Shown piece after piece: positions 1 to 6,503 of a DNA stretch of 12,596 bases. This stretch comes from Dysgonamonadaceae bacterium (GTDB lineage: Bacteria > Bacteroidota > Bacteroidia > Bacteroidales > Azobacteroidaceae). Position numbers and translations under genes: made by a program. The notes under the pieces were generated by a model. It was not told the DNA's origin and did no database searches. It worked only from the letters and a program-made list of their open reading frames with translations. The stretch lies in contig JAISNS010000319.1 in assembly GCA_031276105.1 (NCBI GenBank), forward strand, positions 1 through 12,596, read 5' to 3'. The first letter of the stretch is position 1, and each line of letters begins with the position of its first letter.

Positions 1-44
1 TATAATTTTTTCATCGCTTCCCCTTGTTTTAATCGCCCGCCCGT

Positions 45-75
45 TTTGAATTAAGCAAAATTCGGATTATCTTTG
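45..75 (+). promoter_or_regulatory. Bacteroidetes-type promoter for rsfS-ftsH-cdsA
   Basis: A TTTG at 45-48 is followed after 19 nt by TATCTTTG at 68-75, an exact match to the Bacteroidetes primary sigma factor pattern (TTTG, 19-21 nt, TAnnTTTG). Transcription would begin roughly at 80-85, giving a leader of about 35-40 nt before the rsfS ATG at 121. No Shine-Dalgarno site is visible; the leader just before the ATG is A/T-rich, as is usual in this phylum. No other good promoter is seen before cdsA, so one transcript probably covers the three genes. Confidence 0.75.
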
Positions 76-120
76 CAAACTTTTGAGTGATACGTGATGA
101 AAATTGAATAAATCTTATTA

Positions 121-480
121 ATGGACGAAACAAAAATTTTAGTTAACACGATTATTAATGCTTTGCAGGAAAAAAAAGGCAAACGTATTGTTACGTTGGA
201 TTTGACCGCATTAGAAGGTTCTATTTGCAAGTATTTTATTATATGTCAAGGAAATGTGCCGACGCAAGTTGCCGCCCTTTCCGATTCGGTGTGGGACTTG
301 GTCTATGAACAGTTGCACGAAAAACCTTTGGGCGCCGTCGGGATGAAAGAAGCCCAATGGATTGCAATGGACTACGGAACAGTGATATTACATATTTTTA
401 TCCCTTCTACCCGCGAATATTATAACCTTGAAAATTTGTGGGCCGACGCGGATACAACAGAAATCCCCGATATTTTATGA
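121..480 (+). CDS. rsfS: Ribosomal silencing factor RsfS
   Basis: This 119-residue protein belongs to the RsfS/Iojap (DUF143) family. Members bind ribosomal protein uL14 on the large subunit and block joining of the subunits, lowering translation when nutrients are short; they act in the cytoplasm. Family landmarks are visible: the segment K37-YFIICQGN-PTQV-50, the W80-x3-DYG-86 region, and the C-terminal F93-P-x2-REYYNLE-x-LW-107 motif. Length is normal for the family (about 105-125). The ATG at 121 is the only sensible start and lies about 40 nt after the predicted transcription start. Its TGA (478-480) overlaps the ftsH ATG (477-479) in an ATGA arrangement, so the two are probably translationally coupled. 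The rsfS-ftsH-cdsA order is, as far as I know, common in Bacteroidales. Confidence 0.93.
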   Translation: MDETKILVNTIINALQEKKGKRIVTLDLTALEGSICKYFIICQGNVPTQVAALSDSVWDLVYEQLHEKPLGAVGMKEAQWIAMDYGTVILHIFIPSTREYYNLENLWADADTTEIPDIL

Positions 481-2513
481 GCGAAAATAATAATAACAAA
501 CCCAATCTCCCCGGCGGAAAACCCGGTACGGGTGGCAATAAGCCTTTCAAATTCAATGTCAGCTGGATATATGGACTGATAATTATCATGTTGTTGACCG
601 TTTTTTTTACAAATACCGGCAACTCGGATACGAAAGAAATCGGTTGGACCGAATTTAAAAAATGGGTGACTAAAAACGCTTTTAGCGAAATTACGGTTAA
701 CTTGAATAGCAATACGGCTACGGCAAAAATCAAACCGGACTTTGCCGTGGAAATTCTTGGAAAAGATTCTACGGTTGCCGCACCAAAATCGCCTTTCAAG
801 ACGCAAGCCCGGTCAGCTTCCGTAACGGTGATTATTCCTTCGCCCGACCGCTTCTCCGACTTTTACGAGAAAGCTACCGCCCAATACACGATTGACGCTC
901 CGGTAACTTACGACAAGGGAAATAGCTTGCTATGGACAATTCTCGTCAATATTTTTCCCATATTATTGTTCGTTTTTTTGTGGGTATTCATCATGCGGCG
1001 AATGTCCGGCGGCGGTGGCGGCGTATTCAGCGTGGGAAGAACAAAAGCGCAAATATACGACAAATCGTCTCCCAACTCGAAACGGGTAACTTTCAAAGAT
1101 GTAGCGGGATTGGCCGAAGCCAAACAGGAAGTGGAAGAAATTGTGGATTTCCTCCGCAATCCGGGACGTTACACCGATTTGGGCGCGAAAATTCCTAAAG
1201 GAGCCTTGCTGGTAGGGCCTCCGGGAACAGGGAAAACCTTGCTTGCCAAAGCGGTAGCCGGCGAAGCGGAAGTCCCTTTCTTCTCGCTCTCCGGTTCCGA
1301 TTTTGTTGAAATGTTTGTGGGAGTCGGCGCATCGCGGGTGCGCGATCTTTTCCGTCAAGCCAAAGACAAGGCGCCTTGCATCGTTTTTATCGACGAAATA
1401 GACGCCGTTGGACGCGCCCGCGGACGAAATGTAAATATGGGTTCCAACGATGAGCGCGAAAATACGCTGAATCAACTGCTAACCGAAATGGACGGATTCG
1501 GTTCCAATAGCGGAGTAATCATTTTGGCCGCAACCAACCGGGTCGATATTTTGGACAAAGCTTTATTGCGCGCCGGACGTTTCGACCGGCAAATCAATGT
1601 AGAACTGCCGGAACTGAACGAGCGGAAAGAAATATTTATCGTTCACCTGCGAAACATTAAAATCGACGAAACGGTCGATACGGAATTTATGGCCCGGCAA
1701 ACGCCCGGATTTTCGGGAGCCGATATTGCCAATGTCTGCAATGAAGCGGCTTTGATTGCCGCCCGCAACGGAAAGGAATTTGTTCAGAAAGAAGACTTCA
1801 TGAATGCCGTTGACCGCATTGTCGGCGGACTTGAAAAGAAATCGAAAGTAACTACCCCGGAAGAACGCCGGACGATTGCCCTTCACGAGGCCGGTCATGC
1901 TACCCTGAGTTGGTTGCTGGAACATGCCAATCCGCTGGTGAAAGTAACCATTGTCCCGCGGGGAAAAGCCTTGGGCGCTGCTTGGTATATGCCTGAAGAA
2001 AGGCAAATTACTACTTACCAGCAATTGCAGGACGAAATGTGCGCCACCTTGGGCGGACGTGCTGCCGAAGAATTGTTTACCGGCAAAATCTCGACCGGCG
2101 CCGCTAACGATTTGGAGCGCGTTACCAAACAATCGTACGCGATGGTCGTCTATTACGGTATGAGCGAACGTTTGCCGAACTTGAATTATTACGACGCCAG
2201 CGGGCAGGATTGGGGATTCAGCAAACCATACAGTGATGAAACCGCCCTTTTGATCGACGAAGAAGTCAAACGGATTATCAATGAACAGTACGACCGCGCC
2301 AAACAGCTGCTGACCGAACACAAAGAGCAGCACAAGGCTTTGACGGGAGTTCTTTTAGAAAAGGAAGTCATTTATGCCGACGATTTGGAACGGATTTTCG
2401 GTAAGCGCAAATGGATTTCCCGTTCACAGGAAATTTTGCAGCAACAGGAAATCGAAAAACAGGCGGGAACAGAAGATGCGCCTCAGGAAGAAAAAACGCC
2501 TGCCGACGAATGA
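477..2513 (+). CDS. ftsH: ATP-dependent zinc metalloprotease FtsH
   Basis: FtsH is a membrane-anchored hexameric AAA+ protease that pulls out and degrades misassembled membrane proteins and short-lived regulators. The 678-residue product shows every expected part. There is a first membrane helix (about 28-45), a periplasmic domain (about 46-149), a second helix (about 151-173) and a Gly-rich linker. The AAA module has Walker A GPPGTGKT (247-254), pore loop FVGV (280-283), Walker B IVFIDEID (302-309) and arginine fingers in RAGRFDR (365-371). The protease has HEAGH (470-474), with third zinc ligand D545 in TGAANDLE. The tail is charged, Gln/Glu-rich and low complexity (about 650-678). The reading frame is open back to an ATG at 438, but the ATG at 477 is chosen because it forms an ATGA overlap with rsfS and the extra 13 residues look unlike an FtsH N-terminus. 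The stop overlaps the cdsA start in the same way. Confidence 0.97.
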   Translation: MSENNNNKPNLPGGKPGTGGNKPFKFNVSWIYGLIIIMLLTVFFTNTGNSDTKEIGWTEFKKWVTKNAFSEITVNLNSNTATAKIKPDFAVEILGKDSTVAAPKSPFKTQARSASVTVIIPSPDRFSDFYEKATAQYTIDAPVTYDKGNSLLWTILVNIFPILLFVFLWVFIMRRMSGGGGGVFSVGRTKAQIYDKSSPNSKRVTFKDVAGLAEAKQEVEEIVDFLRNPGRYTDLGAKIPKGALLVGPPGTGKTLLAKAVAGEAEVPFFSLSGSDFVEMFVGVGASRVRDLFRQAKDKAPCIVFIDEIDAVGRARGRNVNMGSNDERENTLNQLLTEMDGFGSNSGVIILAATNRVDILDKALLRAGRFDRQINVELPELNERKEIFIVHLRNIKIDETVDTEFMARQTPGFSGADIANVCNEAALIAARNGKEFVQKEDFMNAVDRIVGGLEKKSKVTTPEERRTIALHEAGHATLSWLLEHANPLVKVTIVPRGKALGAAWYMPEERQITTYQQLQDEMCATLGGRAAEELFTGKISTGAANDLERVTKQSYAMVVYYGMSERLPNLNYYDASGQDWGFSKPYSDETALLIDEEVKRIINEQYDRAKQLLTEHKEQHKALTGVLLEKEVIYADDLERIFGKRKWISRSQEILQQQEIEKQAGTEDAPQEEKTPADE

Positions 2514-3334
2514 AGAATGTGTTTGTACGGGGATTGACCGGATGCTTGTACGTGGCCTTGATTACCGGAAGTATTTTGTTGAACAAGTACACTTTTGCCG
2601 GTTTATTTTCGATTCTTCTTTTCTTCTGCCTGAAAGAATTTTACAGTTTGCTCAATACCCATAAAAAAATACGTATATCTACCGTTTACCATAGCACAGG
2701 CGGGGTATTGTTGTTTATTTCCGCCGGTTTATATGCTTCCGGCACATTGCCTGCCGCCGTTTTTGCCGTTTATTTACTTTACTTAGTGATTCTTCCGGTT
2801 TCCGGACTCTACACAAAGCAAGCCGATCCGCTTGCTCATACCGCTTATGTTTTGCTGGGACAGTGCTATATCGCATTTCCCTTTGCGCTGTTGCATTTCC
2901 TTGTATTTCCGCCTGATTCGACGGCTTATTATCCCCTGTTTTTGCTGTCGCTTTTTGTATTTATTTGGGTCAACGATACCGGCGCTTTTGCCGTTGGGAC
3001 GCTTTTCGGAAAACACCGCTTGTTTCCCCGTATTTCCCCCAAAAAATCGTGGGAAGGATTTTTCGGCGGATTGTTTTTTACCGCAGCATCTGCCTTTATT
3101 TTTGCTTATTATGAGCCGGTTATTCCTTATTATCATTGGGTGGGCATTGCTGTTGGAGTAGCTGTTTTCGGCACGTGGGGCGATTTGGTTGAGTCGTTGA
3201 TTAAACGAACATTCGGGATAAAAGATTCGGGCAACGCCTTACCCGGACACGGCGGGTTTTTAGACCGGCTCGACAGTCTGCTGTTGGCCGTTTACGCCGC
3301 ATTGCTTTATGTACTGGTGATTATTCAAAATTAA
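2510..3334 (+). CDS. cdsA: Phosphatidate cytidylyltransferase (CDP-diacylglycerol synthase)
   Basis: CdsA makes CDP-diacylglycerol from phosphatidic acid and CTP, the branch-point precursor of bacterial phospholipids, in the inner membrane. The 274-residue protein is very hydrophobic with about eight membrane segments. It carries the CTP-transferase signature at its C-terminus: S229-LIKR-233, K238-D239, then PGHGG (245-249) and DRLD (252-255). Other landmarks are D156 in the NDTGAF segment and SPKKSWEG (176-183). The open frame extends upstream to 2411 inside ftsH, but the ATG at 2510 overlaps the ftsH TGA (ATGA) and starts with the family-like [11 protein letters not shown], so it is taken as the real start. 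The 3' end overlaps the convergent porT-like gene by 14 nt (3321-3334). Confidence 0.95.
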   Translation: MKNVFVRGLTGCLYVALITGSILLNKYTFAGLFSILLFFCLKEFYSLLNTHKKIRISTVYHSTGGVLLFISAGLYASGTLPAAVFAVYLLYLVILPVSGLYTKQADPLAHTAYVLLGQCYIAFPFALLHFLVFPPDSTAYYPLFLLSLFVFIWVNDTGAFAVGTLFGKHRLFPRISPKKSWEGFFGGLFFTAASAFIFAYYEPVIPYYHWVGIAVGVAVFGTWGDLVESLIKRTFGIKDSGNALPGHGGFLDRLDSLLLAVYAALLYVLVIIQN

Positions 3335-4025
3335 GCGTAAGCGTAATCATCCGGGAAACGCCTTTCGCAATCGCTTTCGAATATTTCTCCTTGTCTTTTT
3401 CCGTCAAATCGGTACGGTTATGTTCGATCAAATCGGTCAGTCCGAAACTGAACCGAAGTTCCGGGGCTATCTTCACAATCGGCAAATAAAAATCGCAGCC
3501 GAAGCCAATGTTGAAGCCATAATCGAAAGGTTTCAACAAGATCGGATCATCTTTTTTCAAACCTAAATCCAGTGCGCCGAAAACGCCGGCAATCAGGTAA
3601 GGACGGTAATTATTCAGTCGCAGGGAACGGATTTTCAAATCCAGCGGCAGGGTGATGTAGCTGGAACGTACCATCGAGTTTACATGCTGACCGGTAGCCG
3701 GTTCGACAAATTCAAAATTTTTATCCCCGAAATGAAGCGCCGGCGAAAGACGCAGATTCATAAACGGATTCAAATACATATCGGCCAATAGTCCGACGCT
3801 GAGGCCGGGAGTATAATTGGGAATCGTAGCGTACCAAGTTTCGTTGCCGGCAGGCAAGCCGTTGTTTGTCAGGATTAAATCCTGAAAATTTATGCCGACG
3901 ATAATCCCGAAATGATACAATTTCTGATCGCCATAAGGCTGATTATGTACCTTTTGCTGCTGAGCAAAAAAAGGAGTGCATAAAAAGCAGGAAAAAAGCA
4001 AAAACAGGTATGTTTTTTTATTCAT
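3321..4025 (-). CDS. porT: PorT-like outer-membrane beta-barrel protein
   Basis: The 234-residue product starts with a signal peptide (MNKKTYLFLL-FSCFLCTPFFA, cleavage probably after A21 before QQQ). It continues as alternating amphipathic strands typical of a small eight-stranded outer-membrane barrel, ending in an aromatic-rich strand (LTLNFE). Segments such as HFGIIVGINF, the NLRLSPALHFGDK strand, SSYITLPLDLKIRS, NNYRPYLIAG and the FGLTDLIEHNRTDL loop are what I recall from PorT/SprT, an outer-membrane-linked component of the type IX secretion and gliding machinery. The general 'PorT family / outer membrane beta-barrel' class is also used for proteins of unknown role, so participation in type IX secretion is inferred. 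No consensus promoter was found just upstream; the gene could be read from its own weak promoter or by read-through from the FISUMP gene 182 bp upstream, past a large hairpin. Its 3' end overlaps cdsA. Confidence 0.78.
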   Translation of the reverse strand: MNKKTYLFLLFSCFLCTPFFAQQQKVHNQPYGDQKLYHFGIIVGINFQDLILTNNGLPAGNETWYATIPNYTPGLSVGLLADMYLNPFMNLRLSPALHFGDKNFEFVEPATGQHVNSMVRSSYITLPLDLKIRSLRLNNYRPYLIAGVFGALDLGLKKDDPILLKPFDYGFNIGFGCDFYLPIVKIAPELRFSFGLTDLIEHNRTDLTEKDKEKYSKAIAKGVSRMITLTLNFE

Positions 4026-4098
4026 AAAAGCCGGATAATACGCAATGTTCGCCCTTATTTAACGCTAAAATGACGGGGTTATTGTATGTTTGCAGGTA

Positions 4099-4206
4099 AA
4101 CTAAAAACTAAAAACTAAAAGATAAAAACTAAAAGTTGCGCGAAGCGCGGTTGTTGTTGTTTACCACGCTTCGCGCAACTTTTAGTTTTTAGTTTTTATC
4201 TTTTAG
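4099..4206. repeat. 'taaaaact' word-repeat region with a palindrome
   Basis: The gap between the FISUMP gene and the porT-like gene is filled with near-tandem copies of the word CTAAAAA/CTAAAAG on the left and the reverse complement (CTTTTAG, TTTTTAG) on the right. These flank a GC-rich core. The repeat begins directly after the FISUMP stop codon: in minus direction, TAA is followed at once by ACTAAAAG. The same construction with a different word occurs at 6812-6930. Nothing coding is seen here. Confidence 0.75.
4123..4191. terminator. 25-bp-stem hairpin, possible bidirectional terminator
   Basis: The arms 4123-4147 and 4167-4191 are perfect reverse complements over 25 bp (outer part A/T-rich, inner part GTTGCGCGAAGCG), with a 19-nt loop at 4148-4166. 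T-rich sequence follows the stem in both directions, so it could end the FISUMP transcript on the minus strand and any plus-strand transcript as well. It starts 16 nt after the FISUMP stop codon. The tip is more GC-rich than the base, unlike a classical terminator, so a different role, such as a repeat element or a target-site cruciform for a DGR, is possible. Confidence 0.5.
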
Positions 4207-4207
4207 T

Positions 4208-5887
4208 TTATTCTGCCGCTACGCAACGCACGGAATACCCGAAAGCCCTACCCTCGTAGTTGACGAGCTGACTCCCACTAAAGAAGAACAAGCGCTGACC
4301 ATAGGAATAACCTAAGGGAGAACCGTAGGAGCTACTGCTCCAGTAGTAGCCGCTGTTACCCCGACTGGATAGAGAACCATTGCTGTTGCTCCGATAACCG
4401 GCCGCCGGCAGATAGAGGTAATCACTCACCTTTCGGACAGCATTAAACGCATCAGTAGTCCATCCCGAAGCAGAAGGCCAAGAATTGTTGTTCACAACAT
4501 TCTGCCACTCAGAATTCGTAGGCAAGCGCCAACCCGCCGGGCAGGGATTGTTTTCAGCTTTCCACAAGTTATTACCATCCGTGTCTTGCTGACCGCTATC
4601 ATCTTCACTCGTCGTCGCCTGATAATCGGGATTAGTCCAGCCACTGCCATCATTTGTACCGATATTCACCAAAGAAGCCGTCTTAGCCCCCCAACGATAC
4701 CAATCGCCATGATGTTGATAAGTAAACGCTTCGCTGCCGGTAAGAATATCCAAGCCGCCCAAATTATGACACTGGAAAGTTAACCAGACGTCGGAAGAAC
4801 TTATTTTGGCAGGACAGCCGCACAACCCGTCCAGAACGGAAATATCCATATCAGCCAGTTTCGCCTGATTGCTCTTATCCCTGAAACTTGCCAGCAATTT
4901 TACGGAATAACCGGAGCCGTTTACCAGCGCCTCCACGTTATCCTTAAAAGTAACCGTAAATGTTTTACAACCGGAAACGCCTGTTTCGTCGCTGCCAGCC
5001 GGTTGAGAAATACTCTTCACAAGGCCGCCGTTATCCTCCCAAAGTGAAACAGACAAATTCGTGTAATTATCGTGACAAAACATGTAAGTCCGCGTTCGAT
5101 TAACCGGATCGCTAAAATCGGTCGCAGTAGCTATGCGGGCGGCAGCAGTTGTTGCCACATGGCGACTATCGTAAGTATCGCTCTTGTTTATATCGTAACA
5201 GGGCTTGCCGGTCAGGTAATAACCGGAAGCCTTCATACTCTCAGGCACGCCACTGACAAAAACAGTCGTTTCAGCAGTTGCTGCACCGGTTGAATACGAA
5301 TTATGAGCCTCAGCCTTTACAGTATAAGTGCCGGCGGTAATAAACCGGATGGATGCACTGTCGCCGGATGTACTCAAAGGTGTAATAACATAGTCGCCGA
5401 TGTTTGCACCCGGTATCGACCATGCGTAAGTTTCACTATCGGCACAACGGGCGCTCGCATTACTCGAAACGGTAAAAGTTTCCGCTACATTCACAGCCAG
5501 AACGATTGAAGAAGCTGTCAGCGTCAGCGTCAAATTTTCGGCAGGCAGGCAATTATCCGTAACCGGTGTCCAGTTTGTCCCGTTCCAAACATAGATACCG
5601 ACAGCAATACCGTTCTCGCCGGTATGGTAAACCATAGCGCCGGTAAAGTCCTGCTTGACCTGAGCGGTTACATCGCCTGAAGTAGAAATGCCGGGAAAGC
5701 CGACCGGAATCTCGTACAGATGTTCAATTTTTACGTTCGAAAGCGCCAAGCCGCCTTTTACGGCTTTGTTCAAATCCAATAGCGCGCCCGAGGCAGGCTC
5801 CGCCAATTCGCCGATAGATACCTGCGCGTGCAGGTCCGCGCTCGAAACAAGCGCAAATGATAATAATACTAAAATTTTTGTTCTCAT
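4208..5887 (-). CDS. Secreted FISUMP-domain surface protein, probable DGR target
   Basis: The 559-residue protein has a signal peptide (about 1-21, ending LHA before QVS; no lipobox). An N-terminal segment (about 22-110) of the kind common in Bacteroidetes surface proteins follows, with GALLDLN and then GIYVWNGTNWTPV. Next is an Ig/PKD-like beta domain (about 115-212, with ETYAWSIPGAN and TAGTYTVKAEA) and a Cys-containing middle region (about 213-360). A C-terminal FISUMP (Fibrobacter succinogenes major paralogous) domain covers about 365-556, with its landmark NPCPAGWRLPTNSEW at 447-461. This fold is related to C-type-lectin/FGE-like domains and is a known scaffold for DGR variable proteins. 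The last 58 codons before the AAE tail are extremely rich in Ser, Gly, Tyr and Asn. Binding to a host or cell-surface ligand is inferred; no catalytic motif is seen, and there is no type IX sorting domain at the end. The ATG at 5887 follows an A-rich leader (AATTAAATAGAAAAA). Confidence 0.85.
   Translation of the reverse strand: MRTKILVLLSFALVSSADLHAQVSIGELAEPASGALLDLNKAVKGGLALSNVKIEHLYEIPVGFPGISTSGDVTAQVKQDFTGAMVYHTGENGIAVGIYVWNGTNWTPVTDNCLPAENLTLTLTASSIVLAVNVAETFTVSSNASARCADSETYAWSIPGANIGDYVITPLSTSGDSASIRFITAGTYTVKAEAHNSYSTGAATAETTVFVSGVPESMKASGYYLTGKPCYDINKSDTYDSRHVATTAAARIATATDFSDPVNRTRTYMFCHDNYTNLSVSLWEDNGGLVKSISQPAGSDETGVSGCKTFTVTFKDNVEALVNGSGYSVKLLASFRDKSNQAKLADMDISVLDGLCGCPAKISSSDVWLTFQCHNLGGLDILTGSEAFTYQHHGDWYRWGAKTASLVNIGTNDGSGWTNPDYQATTSEDDSGQQDTDGNNLWKAENNPCPAGWRLPTNSEWQNVVNNNSWPSASGWTTDAFNAVRKVSDYLYLPAAGYRSNSNGSLSSRGNSGYYWSSSSYGSPLGYSYGQRLFFFSGSQLVNYEGRAFGYSVRCVAAE
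4220..4393 (-). other. Candidate DGR variable region (VR) at the 3' end of the FISUMP gene
   Basis: This covers residues 499-556 of the FISUMP protein. Conserved FISUMP positions (GSL, YWSSS, SVRCV) alternate with positions filled by S, G, Y, N or F, encoded mostly by NNC or NNT codons: AGC, AAC, AGC, AAT near the start; TCC, AGT; AAC, AGC; TAC; GGT, TAT, TCC, TAT, GGT; TTC, TTC, TTT. In a DGR, template codons AAC/AAT are changed only at the adenines, giving just this set. The constant GTGCGTTGC end would be the homing-initiation side. No template copy of the stretch and no reverse transcriptase are in the window, so the driver would have to be elsewhere, or the region could be a fossil or simply a diverged paralogue. 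Confidence 0.55.
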
Positions 5888-5936
5888 TTTTTCTATTTAA
5901 TTAATATATAACTTATAATTCATAACTCATAACTTT

Positions 5937-5976
5937 TATAAAGCGTCTTTATACGTGCGTATAAAGCGTCTTTATA
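5937..5976. repeat. Duplicated 17-nt palindrome
   Basis: The 17-mer TATAAAGCGTCTTTATA occurs twice as a direct repeat (5937-5953 and 5960-5976), separated by CGTGCG. Each copy is itself a dyad of 7-bp arms around CGT, so the unit can form two small hairpins or one long one. It lies about 50-90 nt upstream of the FISUMP ATG, inside its probable leader. It could be a regulator site or an RNA structure; nothing identifies the partner. Confidence 0.7.
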
Positions 5977-5990
5977 TACCTTGCTTCCAA

Positions 5991-6020
5991 CGAGTGCGGT
6001 GCACGTGCCTGCACCACTCG
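5991..6020. repeat. Imperfect hairpin
   Basis: CGAGT (5991-5995) pairs with ACTCG (6016-6020) and GGTGCA (5998-6003) with TGCACC (6010-6015), with a 2-nt bulge on one side and a 6-nt loop. It is one of a series of palindromes in the FISUMP upstream region. The word GGTGCA recurs in the next element. Confidence 0.55.
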
Positions 6021-6038
6021 GTGCAGGGCAAAAGGCAA

Positions 6039-6090
6039 AAGGTGCAAGGTACAGGATACGCGGCTTTGCCGCTCCTGTACCTTGCACCTT
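6039..6090. repeat. 52-nt hairpin, 18-bp plus 5-bp stem
   Basis: The arms 6039-6056 and 6073-6090 are perfect reverse complements (18 bp, AAGGTGCAAGGTACAGGA and its complement). Inside, GCGGC (6060-6064) pairs with GCCGC (6068-6072) around a TTT loop, leaving a 3-nt bulge. Flanking sequence carries degenerate pieces of the same words (CAAAAGGCAAAAGG on the left; TTGTACCC, CTGTACCTTTT, CCTTGAACC on the right), as if built from slipped copies. It may be a dispersed element or a leader structure for the FISUMP mRNA. Confidence 0.75.
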
Positions 6091-6142
6091 ATATCTTGTA
6101 CCCTTTCCCCTGTACCTTTTCCCTTTAGCCTTGAACCTGCTG

Positions 6143-6191
<49 letters not shown>

Positions 6192-6305
6192 CGCATAATA
6201 TATCTAACTTTCAAATTTATAAAGTTAAAAATACATAATGAATTATTATTCAATAGAATTGTCATCTTTTTCATTGCTGCTAATGCTGTTTTACACAAAT
6301 TGCTG

Positions 6306-6337
6306 CAAATGTAATTTGTTTTATCGGATCGTGCAAA
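6306..6337 (-). promoter_or_regulatory. Bacteroidetes-type promoter facing the FISUMP gene
   Basis: On the minus strand TTTG (6337-6334) is followed after 20 nt by TACATTTG (6313-6306), a full match to the TTTG, 19-21 nt, TAnnTTTG pattern. Transcription would start near 6300 and give a leader of about 410 nt containing the TG/CA tract and three palindromes before the FISUMP ATG at 5887. An inverted pair ACAAATT/AATTTGT (6295-6301 and 6313-6319) brackets the -7 box. No better minus-strand match was found closer to the gene. Confidence 0.55.
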
Positions 6338-6442
6338 TAAAAAAACATTATTTTTTAAAATAAATGACAAATATCCTACACATCGGGTGTCCAAGTCGAT
6401 ATATCAGAAAAAGATACAAAAAATAACCGAATAGCTGTCATT

Positions 6443-6457
6443 TGCAACTTGGTTGCA
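6443..6457. promoter_or_regulatory. Palindromic operator candidate, Fur-family-like
   Basis: TGCAAC-TTG-GTTGCA is a perfect 6-bp dyad around three bases. Read as TGCAACT-T-GGTTGCA it fits the 7-1-7 layout typical of Fur/Zur-family sites, with one mismatch. It sits 12 nt upstream of the -7 box (6470) of the metal-efflux operon, over the -33 region, where a bound repressor would block RNA polymerase. The link to a metal-sensing Fur-family repressor is inferred from position and operon content; no regulator gene is in the window. Confidence 0.55.
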
Positions 6458-6469
6458 CAAAATTCTTAT

Positions 6470-6477
6470 TAACTTTG
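6470..6477 (+). promoter_or_regulatory. -7 promoter box of the metal-efflux operon
   Basis: TAACTTTG at 6470-6477 matches the Bacteroidetes -7 box TAnnTTTG. Transcription would start near 6484, about 20 nt before the ATG at 6504. A well-placed TTTG at -33 is missing: the nearest, at 6441-6444, is 25 nt away, while CTTG at 6448-6451 is 18 nt away. A weak -33 under a palindrome is consistent with a regulated promoter. Confidence 0.6.
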
Positions 6478-6503
6478 CGCCGTTTAATCGTAACAGCATC
6501 CGA

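Noticed and set aside
1..14. Possible start of a leftward gene (minus-strand ATG at 14-12, reading M-K-K-L, with a GGGGAAG just upstream)
   Set aside because: Only four codons are visible and Shine-Dalgarno sites are little used in this phylum; a divergent neighbour is plausible but cannot be supported.
438..476. Upstream extension of FtsH to an ATG at 438
   Set aside because: The extra 13 residues lie inside rsfS and look like nothing in FtsH; the ATG at 477 forms an ATGA overlap.
1563..2333. Long open frames antisense to ftsH, and likewise antisense or out of frame to czcA (7039-7884) and to the channel and adaptor genes
   Set aside because: They mirror strongly conserved genes, show no recognisable domain, and are expected shadows of G+C-balanced coding sequence.
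4208..4250. Type IX secretion sorting domain at the end of the FISUMP protein, suggested by the neighbouring PorT-like gene
   Set aside because: The protein ends in the FISUMP SVRCV strand plus AAE; no C-terminal sorting domain follows, so adjacency to porT is probably incidental.
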